Assembly (NCBI RefSeq): GCF_013177695.1
Contig: NZ_WOEY01000134.1
Location: 62,001 to 126,000 of the forward strand
From: Paraburkholderia solitsugae
GTDB lineage: Bacteria; Pseudomonadota; Gammaproteobacteria; Burkholderiales; Burkholderiaceae
Direction of reading: 5' to 3'
DNA length: 64,000 bases
Shown here: piece after piece, positions 53,125 through 61,423 of the stretch
Position numbering within the stretch: position 1 is the stretch's first letter
Layout of the letters: every line of letters begins with the position of its first letter
The notes under the pieces: generated by a model
The model's input: only the letters and a program-made list of their open reading frames with translations
The model's database searches: none
What the model was told of the DNA's origin: nothing
Program-made: the position numbers and the translations under genes

Positions 53125-53324
53125 AGTACAAATTGGTTCGAGCCGCAATCGGCGACCGCGCACGGGTCGTGGGCGCCGATCGTCGCGGTGATCGCGAGTG
53201 CTGTTTCCCAGCGAGAGGGCGTGCGTCGATACCGGCCCCCGCGTCCTTACGGGCTTTGCGCACCGTCGTTTATTGCACTGAAAACGAGCGGCCCCCGATT
53301 TCAGCGGCCTCGAGTTGCTAATCG

Positions 53325-53354
53325 GGAATAAAACGGACTTTGTCGTGGTTTAAC
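53325..53354 (+). promoter_or_regulatory. ECF-like promoter element (site 10)
   Basis: GGAATAAA, 14 nt, GGTTTAAC; 133 bp upstream of DUF4148 copy 4. Confidence 0.65.
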
Positions 53355-53481
53355 CAGTACACGCCGGACAGTTGACAAGGATCAAGGAGATCCACGCAAC
53401 TCGTGCGACGGGACGTTCCAAAAGTGGAAATTTTCCGCGTTGTATTTTGGAATGCTAAGTAAACTGTGAATTGGAGTCGCC

Positions 53482-53844
53482 ATGATGAAAGCACTCATTC
53501 CCGCCGTCGTTCTCGCTTCGGCTTTTGCCGCACCGGTCGTATCGTTCGCCCAGCAATCGAACGCACCTGTGACGCGTGCGCAAGTGCGCGCCGAGCTTGT
53601 CCAGCTCGAAAAGGCAGGCTACAACCCGGCTAATGCCGACGAAACCGACTATCCGGCCGACATCCAGGCCGCAGAGGCTCGCGTGGCGACACAAAATGCG
53701 AAAAATGCGACCGCACAGGTCCCCGTAGCTGACACCAGCGGAATGGGTGGAGTGGTCAGCGGTTCGTCGGCATCCGGTGCCCCTGCATCCGCCCGCCCCG
53801 CAGCTCATGATGGCATGAAGCCGATTTACTTCGGCACTCATTGA
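53482..53844 (+). CDS. DUF4148 secreted protein, copy 4
   Basis: A 120-residue protein: signal peptide ending APVVSFAQ, core VTRAQVRAELVQLEKAGYNP and YPADIQAAEARVATQNA, Ser/Ala/Gly tail ending MKPIYFGTH. GGAG precedes the ATG pair (53482/53485). It is monocistronic under ECF-like site 10. The weak hairpin at 53935-53975 may end it. Confidence 0.87.
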   Translation: MMKALIPAVVLASAFAAPVVSFAQQSNAPVTRAQVRAELVQLEKAGYNPANADETDYPADIQAAEARVATQNAKNATAQVPVADTSGMGGVVSGSSASGAPASARPAAHDGMKPIYFGTH

Positions 53845-53934
53845 ACAGTCAGGTGGGACGAGCCGCTGGCGCCCCATCCGGTCGCCGAGCATCGTCCTCT
53901 GAGCGCGCAGCACCTCTGCACGCCCGCATTCCCA

Positions 53935-53975
53935 GAACTGGCCCGCTATCGAGGTAACGCCCAGCAGGCCAGTTC
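53935..53975 (+). terminator. Weak hairpin after DUF4148 copy 4
   Basis: GAACTGGCC (53935-53943) and GGCCAGTTC (53967-53975) with a 23-nt loop, followed by CGTTTTA. A long loop makes it a weak terminator candidate. The rest of 53845-54233 holds no gene. Confidence 0.35.
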
Positions 53976-54233
53976 CGTTTTAGATACCTCCGCCGTCGGG
54001 CTCCCGATGGCTTCGCCTAGGCCCTTACGGTCCGGGCGCTTTTTGCTCACTGCCTGGTCGCGAACCCACGATGCCGCAGTCGAGGGTGTCGCGAATGACT
54101 TCGCCCAGCGCCCTCACGCCAGTTGAAGCGCTCGCTCGAGCGCCTGATCGAGAAATCACAGTTGCATTGACGGCATCCCACAGTTCCGTCGCTGGCCCAT
54201 TTCGTTGCATGCCCGGCACATGCAACAGGTCTT

Positions 54234-55403
54234 CTAGAACTTGTGACGCAGGCCGAGATTGACCATTTCCTGCGTGCTGGTGCCAGCGTATCCGTACGAG
54301 CCGATCGAGGCTTGCGCCGCCATCGTGCCGCCCGTGCCATTGCCGGTTTCGCCGCTCGCATGCTGATAGGCGGCGGTCACATACACATCGGTGCGCTTCG
54401 AAAGGGAATAGTCAGCGCCGAGCGAGACCTGGTGATACGTCGCGGAGGTATCACCGCTCGATTTTGTATAGCTGTAGCCCAAGCCGACCAGAAGGGCCTT
54501 GGTGGCTTGATAGTTCACGAATCCCTGACCCGTGTTGTACTTCTCGTTCGAATCGAACACCGAGGCGCTGTCGCGGCGGTACTGCGAGTTGCTGTAGGCG
54601 GCCCCGAGCGTGAACTGCCCAAGCGTATATTGACCTGCGACGCGGGCAATCCCGAGCGAGTGCGCGGTCTGGTATCCACTGTTGATCGGGCCATCGAACG
54701 TACCGTCCGACGTGCTGTTCCAACCCGCTGTCGGACTGCGTGGGCCCGCCGACGCCGGGCTGTTCGCTGCATAGAAGTAGCCGGCGGCGAGGGCGATCGG
54801 GCCATTGTTATAGGCGGCCGCCGCGGAATACGATTGCTCCGAGCCGGTGCTGCCCGCGATGCCGCCGAACGAGTACATCGCTTCAAACTGCAGACCCGAC
54901 CAGACCGGCGACGTGTACTTGACCGCGTTGTTCACGCGGAAGCTGTTGTCGTAGTTGTCGACGTCGCCCGCGGTCGCAAATGCGCTGCCGAAATAGTTGT
55001 CCTCGGTGATGCCCTGTACAAGATCGATCAGCGGATCGTACTGGCGGCCGAGCGTCACGGAACCCAGCGAATCGCTCGTCAAACCGACGTAGGCCTGCCG
55101 CCCGAATAGCCGGCCGCCTTGCCCCAGTTTGCCGGTGCTCGGATCGAAGCCGTTTTCGAGCTGGAAGATGGCTTTCAGGCCGCCGCCAAGATCTTCCGTT
55201 CCCTTGAGGCCCCAACGTGTACCCGAAAGATTGCCTGCACTACTGTTACCGAGAGCCCAGAGATTCTTGTTGCCCTGTGCGTTGTGCACGTAGGTCAGCG
55301 ACGTGTCGATCGCGCCGTACAAGGTCACGCTGCTTTGCGCTTGCGCGGCGCCGGCGGACGTGAGCACGGCCAGCGAAATCATCGAAAAGGTGGTGCGTTT
55401 CAT
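54234..55403 (-). CDS. Gram-negative general porin
   Basis: A 389-residue porin: signal peptide (MISLAVLTSAGAAQAQS), SSVTLYGAIDTSLTYVHN, GLKGTEDLGGGLKAIFQLE, GRQAYVGLTSDSLGSVTLGR, and a C-terminal MVNLGLRHKF. These are the standard Burkholderia porin segments for a 16-stranded trimeric pore. AGGAGATGAG precedes the ATG at 55403. It is standalone, transcribed leftward; no ECF-like element lies upstream. Confidence 0.92.
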   Translation of the reverse strand: MKRTTFSMISLAVLTSAGAAQAQSSVTLYGAIDTSLTYVHNAQGNKNLWALGNSSAGNLSGTRWGLKGTEDLGGGLKAIFQLENGFDPSTGKLGQGGRLFGRQAYVGLTSDSLGSVTLGRQYDPLIDLVQGITEDNYFGSAFATAGDVDNYDNSFRVNNAVKYTSPVWSGLQFEAMYSFGGIAGSTGSEQSYSAAAAYNNGPIALAAGYFYAANSPASAGPRSPTAGWNSTSDGTFDGPINSGYQTAHSLGIARVAGQYTLGQFTLGAAYSNSQYRRDSASVFDSNEKYNTGQGFVNYQATKALLVGLGYSYTKSSGDTSATYHQVSLGADYSLSKRTDVYVTAAYQHASGETGNGTGGTMAAQASIGSYGYAGTSTQEMVNLGLRHKF

Positions 55404-56440
55404 CTCATCTCCTGCGTTGGACGTCAATCCTCATGCAGAGAGACTAATCGCGCAAAACAGTAATGTAAAAAGTTGAAATACAGATCGTGTCCGATATGCG
55501 ACACCTGATAATTAACTATCCTTTCAATTAATGAAAAACAGAGTTGTGGTCATAAAGGATTTTTCGAAATGTCCCTGAATGCGGCCGAATTCCGTCCCGC
55601 GAAAGCAGAAAGCATGCTTGCCGTTTGCCGTATCCGTAGACAGCCGATGCCTACGCTTAACGCGGCTTCAGCCGCGTTTTTTGTCTGCAGCGTTCGCCGA
55701 ACCGGGCGGTTTGCTCACAGCCGATGCCCAGAAGATAGCATTCCGCCCAAGCATTGCTGCCTGGGCGCTCAGCAACCGTCTGAAGAAAGCGAGCCCTTGC
55801 GGCGTGCCAAGGAAGCGCTTAAGCGCTTGCTACCCTGACATCCCCGGTGATCTCAACCTTCACCTTATTGGGGTGTCGATGGCTTTCAGAACTCCGCACA
55901 AATCTGGCGGTGCGAGTTTGACGGCGGTACGAGGATGTGCGATGCCGGATTGCATCTGGAGATCAAAACGATGAAGGAAATCGATGACGCGGGGTGCGTC
56001 GTAGGGCGACTGCAGACGCACCCCGCGTCGCGTTACGCGAACAGTCGGGCACGTGGTAGAAAGGCGGTTCGCCGAAGCCCGAAAAACGCAACAGTTCCAA
56101 ACATACCAATTGTCGAGGCCATTCTGAAGTGTCGTAGGGGTATGCGCCCGATTTTGGGCCCACGTAGGGGAGTGCGCGCACTGGCTCACCCTCCATCCGT
56201 AGCTGGCCTGAAGACCTCGGATTTAAGGATGGGGAGGGATGCTGGGCGTTGACTGCGCAGCTCGAATATTTCGAGCCAATGGCTGGTTTCCCGATGGTTA
56301 ATCCGCTCGACATCATTGGTACAACAATCAACGCTCGGTCGCTGAGACGCTGTGTGTGCAAGCTAGATCGCAGGACTCACGTTGACCCATGTTTCCTTTT
56401 CCTGCGACGTGAAGTGCCACAAATTGTTGGCCGATACGGC
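55404..56440. other. Gene-poor kilobase with a terminator
   Basis: About 1 kb without a supported gene. Contains the porin promoter region (AT-rich, 55430-55560) and the strong terminator at 55659. Text around 55860-56240 is GC-rich and may be decayed coding sequence of unknown origin. Confidence 0.35.
55659..55682 (+). terminator. Strong rho-independent terminator
   Basis: AACGCGGC-TTCA-GCCGCGTT followed by TTTTT. No protein gene ends just before it on the plus strand, so it may terminate a small RNA made from the region after 55500. Confidence 0.8.
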
Positions 56441-56700
56441 ATGACATGTTCGATGAGTCGTAAGGGAAATTGCTGGGACAACGCCCCGACTGAAAGCTAT
56501 TTCAACAGCATGAAGAACGAACGGGTCTACGCCACGCGCTACGCCACACGGGCCGAAGCAATGGTCGATCTGTTCGAATACATCGAAGTGTTTTACAACC
56601 GCAAACGTCGTCATTCCACGCTCGGGAACGTGTCGCCGACCCAGTTCATGAACGACTGGATCGTCACACAGAATCAGCAAAATCTGGCGAGCATGATGCT
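56441..56700 (+). pseudogene. IS3-family transposase OrfB, C-terminal tail
   Basis: Residues MTCSMSRKGNCWDNAPTESY, FNSMKNERVYATRYATRAEA, and FEYIEVFYNRKRRHSTLGNV are the conserved end of IS3-group integrases, including the last catalytic Glu (APTE). The upstream two-thirds of OrfB and all of OrfA are absent and no terminal repeats were seen. It adjoins the left edge of duplicated module copy B. Confidence 0.85.
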
Positions 56701-56882
56701 CGCCTCCCGGAACACGAAAAACAGAGGGAACCTCAAAATCCACGAGCTTTGTACCCTTGCTCTTCTGCAAGTTTTTCTCGTCGTGCCATGCCATGCCATG
56801 CCAGGCAAGCTAACACGGCACACGAGAAGTTAACACGGGGCGTTTATGAAACCACTTCTAGCGTAGCGCGGTGGCGCGTGGC

Positions 56883-57263
56883 TCAAGAGCCGAAAAAAAT
56901 ATCGCAGAAGCTGACAGGTCCGACGCAGGTCGACGGAACTGAGGGAGCCGTCTTTTGTTTGATGTGGCCGGCATCGCTCGTGCCTTTCATTTCGGCGCCC
57001 ATGCCACTGTCGCTTTTTTGCTGCTGGGGCATGGCGGCTTGCTGTTCAGCGTCCTGGGCGGCCACATTCGCCTCCGCAGCCTGGATATCGGTAGGATAGG
57101 TCGCGTCATCGTTGGCCGACGGATTGTATCCGGCCTGTTCGAGCCTGATGAGGTCGGCGCGTACTTGCGCTCTGGTGAGCGGGACGGACGCGGACTGCGC
57201 AAAAGTCGATGTGGAGCTGACGACCGCACTGAGCGTCAGTGCCAACAGGGCGAGCTTTTTCAT
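56883..57263 (-). CDS. DUF4148 secreted protein, copy 5 (mosaic)
   Basis: A 126-residue protein. The N-terminal half (MKKLALLALTLSAVVSSTST, LTRAQVRADLIRLEQAGYNP) is nearly that of copy 2, while the tail (AGHIKQKTAPSVPSTCVGPV, SFCDIFFGS) is that of copy 3. The gene is therefore a fusion or conversion product of the two genes of the module. GGAAGGAG precedes the ATG. It is second in the unit with copy 6, under ECF-like site 11. Confidence 0.85.
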   Translation of the reverse strand: MKKLALLALTLSAVVSSTSTFAQSASVPLTRAQVRADLIRLEQAGYNPSANDDATYPTDIQAAEANVAAQDAEQQAAMPQQQKSDSGMGAEMKGTSDAGHIKQKTAPSVPSTCVGPVSFCDIFFGS

Positions 57264-57330
57264 GATCTTGACTCCTTCCAACAAGGGACCCGGTTTGCCG
57301 GGGAACTAGTGAAGCACGTTGACGTGTGGC

Positions 57331-57672
57331 TCAAGAGCCGGAATAAATAGTGCAGAAGCTGACAGGTCCAACGCAGGCTGACGGATCTGAAGGAGGCGTC
57401 TCCCGTTTGATGTGGCCGGCATCGCTTGTGCCTGTCGTTGCAACACCCATCCCACTGTCGCTGTTTTGCTGCTTGAGCCGCGCGACCTGCTGTTCAAAGA
57501 TCGGCGCAACGTCGGGGTACGACGTGTCACTCACGAAATTCAGACCGTTGCGTTCGGCTTCAATCAACTCCTGCCGCACCTGTGCCCGGGTCTTTTCTTG
57601 AGCCTGCGCGTTGATCGCAATGCCCGCTGCGGCGGCGAAGATCGGGGAGAAAATCATGGTCCGCTTATTCAC
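57331..57672 (-). CDS. DUF4148-like secreted protein, copy 6
   Basis: A 113-residue paralogue of copy 3: signal peptide, EKTRAQVRQELIEAERNGLN, and tail AGHIKRETPPSDPSACVGPV, SFCTIYSGS. GTG start at 57672 with GGAG upstream, as in copy 3. First gene of the unit. Confidence 0.8.
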   Translation of the reverse strand: MNKRTMIFSPIFAAAAGIAINAQAQEKTRAQVRQELIEAERNGLNFVSDTSYPDVAPIFEQQVARLKQQNSDSGMGVATTGTSDAGHIKRETPPSDPSACVGPVSFCTIYSGS

Positions 57673-57912
57673 TTTGGACTCCAATATAAATGGCGGGAAG
57701 TTGCTGCTTCGGCATCATGACGCGAGCGAAAAACTCAACCGGGTTCCGTCGGACCACATGCGTCGTAGAGGCCTTACTGTCGGAGACAGGCGCGACGCAA
57801 AGCCACCGTTCGCTGCTATCCAGAACGTTGGACACCGCGTTCCCCTTTTCTCTGCTCGCTTCAATGTGAGAGGATGGAACGCTGCAGTCTTCATCAGGCG
57901 TGTTCACACTAC

Positions 57913-57942
57913 GGTATACCGGGAGCGGGCGCCGCTTATTCC
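57913..57942 (-). promoter_or_regulatory. ECF-like promoter element (site 11)
   Basis: Minus strand GGAATAAG, 14 nt, GGTATACC; 246 bp upstream of copy 6. Confidence 0.65.
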
Positions 57943-58077
57943 CAAAGTTACCAAGGGTGCAGGAAAAATATGATGCATTCGCGACCGCGTCGCCTGGCAT
58001 GTTGCTGGTGCAGATCAACGGCATCAGGTCATTCCATCCCCGGCCTCACATTCATCATCGCTGCGCGGCACATCGTT

Positions 58078-58107
58078 GGAATAAACAGGCCGACTCTCCG
58101 GTATTTC
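58078..58107 (+). promoter_or_regulatory. ECF-like promoter element (site 12)
   Basis: GGAATAAA, 14 nt, GGTATTTC; 39 bp upstream of the small ORF at 58141, the same distance as site 4 to its ORF. Confidence 0.65.
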
Positions 58108-58140
58108 TGTCAGACGCCAGGAAACCTGGAGGACCCGCCG

Positions 58141-58221
58141 ATGGGCCACGATGGGAGGAAGGCCAGGAAGGTTCCAGGCTGGTCGCAGCGGAATCTCGCC
58201 GGTGACCCTCAAGGCGGTTGA
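58141..58221 (+). CDS. 26-residue ORF downstream of ECF-like site 12
   Basis: MGHDGRKARKVPGWSQRNLA plus six residues. GGAGG precedes the ATG and the ORF start aligns with 46242 in the other module copy; compared with that copy one extra base shifts the frame to an early stop. It could be a small protein or a broken longer one. Confidence 0.4.
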   Translation: MGHDGRKARKVPGWSQRNLAGDPQGG

Positions 58222-58509
58222 GGAACCAGGCTCATCCGTGATCCGGGATGGAGCTACCGTTTTTCAGCAAACGCTGACGACAACGCCTCGCTGCTGCCGT
58301 GGAACGTGCCTATCCAACCCTCACGATAAATCCCTCCCGCGAGGAACTCGATCAATAACCATGAGCCAACGAATCAACTTCCGTGCAGCGGTGACGGCGA
58401 TCACAAGCGATTTGTCAGTCACTGTGAATTCGATGACCCGCCATTGCCTACGTTGACGAAAATCTCGAAGGTTGCCGGCAGGGGGCGCCTCCCGCCGAGT
58501 TCCTGTAGA

Positions 58510-59049
58510 TCAAATTCCCATGCGTCCAGCAACGCCGTCGCGGTCGATGAACTTGTGTTTCAACGCGGCGGCGATATGAGCAATCATCAAGAGCGCAAGC
58601 GTTAGCACCAACCCGCGGTGCAGCGTGTCAGTCAGCAAACGCAAAGGTTCGTCCCGGCCGATGAAGACCGGCATATCCGCCAAACCAAAAAAACTTACCG
58701 GATGTGCGCCCGCCAGTCGGTGCACGTAACCGGCAAGCGGCACCAGGAACAGCAGTACGTACAGCGTTCCGTGCAACACGCTCGCAGAATACGCTTGCCA
58801 CCTCGGAATGCTGGGCGGGAGTGCCGGCGGTGTACGCATAAGGCGCCACAGGAGGCGTGGTGCCATCAGCATGAAGATCAGGCTGCCGATCGATGCGTGA
58901 TAGAACAAGATGCCGTTGAAGCGAGGTGAGTTATGCGGGAATGTATCCATATAGAGTCCGATCGACAGGTTCAACAGGATCAAGAGCGCAATGGACCAGT
59001 GCATGATGATGGCAAAGCGTGTGTAAGTGTCATTGTTGGCGCGGGACAT
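58510..59049 (-). CDS. Cytochrome b561 family protein
   Basis: A 179-residue four-helix membrane cytochrome: YTRFAIIMHWSIALLILLNL has the first heme His, LFYHASIGSLIFMLMAPRLL the next, and TLYVLLFLVPLAGYVHRLAG and ALLMIAHIAAALKHKFIDRD the last pair. It moves electrons from quinol, for example to superoxide, as proposed for E. coli CybB. The start at 59049 (MSRANND) is preferred. ECF-like site 13 lies 92 bp upstream. Confidence 0.9.
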   Translation of the reverse strand: MSRANNDTYTRFAIIMHWSIALLILLNLSIGLYMDTFPHNSPRFNGILFYHASIGSLIFMLMAPRLLWRLMRTPPALPPSIPRWQAYSASVLHGTLYVLLFLVPLAGYVHRLAGAHPVSFFGLADMPVFIGRDEPLRLLTDTLHRGLVLTLALLMIAHIAAALKHKFIDRDGVAGRMGI

Positions 59050-59135
59050 GAGAGATCTCACTTTTCAAAATAATGTGACGGGCGGAACCTCGCTTGCCAG
59101 ATCAATCGGCAATGCAAACTGCGTGGCCGCAAACT

Positions 59136-59165
59136 GAAGAACCATCTCAAAGCCGGATTTATTCC
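59136..59165 (-). promoter_or_regulatory. ECF-like promoter element (site 13)
   Basis: Minus strand GGAATAAA, 14 nt, GGTTCTTC; upstream of the cytochrome b561 gene. Confidence 0.65.
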
Positions 59166-59413
59166 CGTCGCTCGCGTCAAAGTGGCTGAGCCACCTCTGA
59201 ATGCAGCGGTGCGCTCCCCGCACGAGTACACACCCGCGAACAGGTAAATCTTGCGATTATGCTGACCGGAGCACAACCGCAAGTACGCGCGATCTATTCC
59301 GGGTCGGTTGCCAACACGCCAGTCCTTCGGGAATAACCTCACTCGAGTTGCGGTATGGAAAGGACACCCTCCCGATGCTTCGGGACTGGTGAACCACCGT
59401 TCGGGAGAAGGAC

Positions 59414-59923
59414 ATGAGACGTATCTATTTTCTATTACCGAATGTGCATAGTGCACAGATGATCATCAACGAACTTCTGTTATTGCGGGTCGAGTGGCGA
59501 CATGTCCACGTGATCGCCAATCACAATGTGCCGCTCGAGGATTTGCCAGAAGCAACCCTGGCGCAACGCAGCGATCTGTTGCCCGCCCTCGCGAGAGGGG
59601 CGGCGATGGGCGGCCTCACGGGGACGCTGGTCGGGCTGGTCGCACTGGCGTTCCCGCCGGCCGGCCTGACAATTGCAGGCGGCGCAGTCGTGGCAATCAC
59701 GCTCTGTGGCGCCGGCTTTGGTGCATGGACGGCGACGATGATTGGCGTCGATGTACCGAATACGCGGCTCAAGCGCTTTGAACAGGCTATAGAAAAAGGC
59801 GAACTGCTGATGATGGTCGACGTCGCGAAAGATCGCGTCGAAGAAATCGAGGAGGTGATCAAGCTGCGTCACGCCGAGGCCGACATCCAGGGAACGGACC
59901 CGACGATTCCGGCGTTTCCGTGA
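59414..59923 (+). CDS. DUF1269-like membrane protein
   Basis: A 169-residue protein. An N-terminal ferredoxin-like part (RRIYFLLPNVHSAQMIINEL) precedes a Gly-rich hydrophobic hairpin (GAAMGGLTGTLVGLVALAFP and AGGAVVAITLCGAGFGAWTA) and an acidic helical C-terminus. DUF1269-type proteins are inner-membrane proteins of unknown function, often stress-linked. GGGAGAAGG precedes the ATG. Confidence 0.8.
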   Translation: MRRIYFLLPNVHSAQMIINELLLLRVEWRHVHVIANHNVPLEDLPEATLAQRSDLLPALARGAAMGGLTGTLVGLVALAFPPAGLTIAGGAVVAITLCGAGFGAWTATMIGVDVPNTRLKRFEQAIEKGELLMMVDVAKDRVEEIEEVIKLRHAEADIQGTDPTIPAFP

Positions 59924-60582
59924 CGCTGCGTAATGCCATCTGGTTCCATCGCAATGACGCGGTCCGCCATGATGTGCGGACCAATATGAACGACAGAAAG
60001 CTCGTCGTCGTGAGGGGCGGCGCGGTAGTGCCCGCGCCCCAGCAGGTTGTGCAGGGCAGGCCATGCAGATAGTTGACCAGTTCTTCCGATCCTTACTGGT
60101 GGGTCTCGTCGCGGATATACCAGGCGACCAGCCATGCAGGTTTTGCGGCGCTCGTGCCCACACAGGTATCGGCCATTTGCCAGATAAGGCACTCAGAGGC
60201 GAACCTCGAAGCATGCGGCACGAGGGCGGCACAATTGAGCGTTGTCAACGCGGCTTCTGTTTCGCTGCAGCGCGTCCTGCCGGCGTCTTTTTCGGTTCAT
60301 TGATGAGCCGGTTGGTGGTCTGAAGTTCGGCTTCGGCCCGTGCGGCCCGTTGCAGCGACTCGAACGTGCAGGCGGCTGGGGAAAAAGATACTCGTGCGGT
60401 TCCAAGTGAGCCTTCTCAATCCGTGAAAATGCCGCTGATCAGGTCGGTTCGGTCAACTAGAATTGCACCGGACGCTGCGTTTTATGTTGCACAACCATCG
60501 CCCGCAGCAACACCTGACTACCGTGCATCACGTCGCGTACGCGAGTAACGATGTACACGGAATACTGACGACCGTCCGCACC
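59924..60582. other. Gene-poor stretch
   Basis: About 660 bp. Only a short minus-strand phasin-like tail (60245-60394) is suggestive. No promoter element or RNA recognised. Confidence 0.3.
60245..60394 (-). pseudogene. Possible phasin-like C-terminal relic
   Basis: A minus-strand frame without a start encodes ESLQRAARAEAELQTTNRLI then a Lys/Ala-rich end (PAGRAAAKQKPR), reminiscent of phasin-like tails. There is a stop just upstream. Short and uncertain. Confidence 0.25.
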
Positions 60583-60903
60583 TCAAGGCGCCGGCTTCGC
60601 CTGCCCATTCTGGCCAGCGTTCATCATCGCGTTTCGTTCCGCCTGATGTTTGGCGTTAACCTTTTCTTGCGCAGCCTGAAGATCGGCGGGATATGAACCG
60701 TCATCGCCCTGGGACGGGTTGTACCCTGCCGCCTCCAGTTCGTAGAGTTCATGCATGACCTCTGCGCGCGTGACTCGATGCGTCGCCGGGTCAGGCATGG
60801 TTTGCGCAAACACGCCAGCCGAAGTCGACAGCAGAATCGCGCCGGCGACGGCCAGGTTGCGCAACGACTGGTCGAATAACCGAATTTGTGAGACTGATTT
60901 CAT
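60583..60903 (-). CDS. DUF4148 secreted protein, copy 7
   Basis: A 106-residue divergent member: signal peptide (LAVAGAILLSTSAGVFAQ), core VTRAEVMHELYELEAAGYNP and YPADLQAAQEKVNAKHQ, short tail. AGGAG precedes the ATG. No ECF-like element upstream. Confidence 0.85.
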   Translation of the reverse strand: MKSVSQIRLFDQSLRNLAVAGAILLSTSAGVFAQTMPDPATHRVTRAEVMHELYELEAAGYNPSQGDDGSYPADLQAAQEKVNAKHQAERNAMMNAGQNGQAKPAP

Positions 60904-61013
60904 GGCGATACTCCTGGTGTTTCAATGTGCTTGTTCGCAGGGCAGACAAGGCGAACCGAGAATCAGATAAGTGATAAAGCGTCAGCATTGGCTCGAGCTA
61001 GCAGGACGCAAGT

Positions 61014-61097
61014 TCAATGAGTCGCGCTGTCATCAATAAACGCGCTCGATGATGTGAGGGCATCCAGAGAAATGGCGATCACAAGATGTTTATTCAT
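61014..61097 (-). CDS. 27-residue signal-peptide-like ORF, probably truncated
   Basis: ATG at 61097 with AGGAG 8 bp upstream. MNKHLVIAISLDALTSSSAF then IDDSATH and stop. It reads like the export signal of a small secreted protein with a charged residue in the hydrophobic core, so it is probably a relic. Confidence 0.4.
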   Translation of the reverse strand: MNKHLVIAISLDALTSSSAFIDDSATH

Positions 61098-61423
61098 TTC
61101 AGACTCCTGAGTGTTTCGCGAGTATCGTGCGATGTACATTGAGTAGACGGCGTTTGATCGCCGAATATTCCCGGGCCTGAAAAAAAGAATACGGGCGCCC
61201 TTTGGAACGCCCGAAATAATTTCGAACAAGTTTGGAATAAACGTGCGGCCGACCTGGTAAACGCTGTCATTCGGCCTCGTCGTCCAGTCGGATGGAGCCA
61301 CGCGCGAACGACCAGGACGTCGGGCGACGTCGAGCAGGTCGCGCATGGTTGGAACACGGACATCCGTGGTGCGGATGCGCTAATTTCTTGCGGGTTAATT
61401 GCAGGCAATCTGGGGATCACTTA
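61098..61423. other. Porin upstream region
   Basis: A 326-bp gap with ECF-like site 14 at 61234 and the porin ribosome site; no gene recognised. Confidence 0.4.
61234..61263 (+). promoter_or_regulatory. ECF-like promoter element (site 14)
   Basis: GGAATAAA, 14 nt, GGTAAACG; 166 bp upstream of the porin at 61424. Confidence 0.65.

Larger units (their letters stand above)
56883..58240. repeat. Duplicated module, copy B
   Basis: Same gene and promoter order as 45022-46330; nucleotide similarity is clear around the ECF-like promoters, the small-ORF start and the DUF4148 genes, and weak in the spacer, where lengths differ (272 versus 136 bp between the divergent promoters). Confidence 0.7.

Noticed and set aside
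56785-56802. CCATG tandem repeat
   Set aside because: Only three units; too short to be a phase-variation tract and not in a promoter.
57342-57350. GGAATAA inside the end of DUF4148-like copy 6
   Set aside because: Lies in coding sequence and lacks the G-T pair at the fixed 17-nt spacing.
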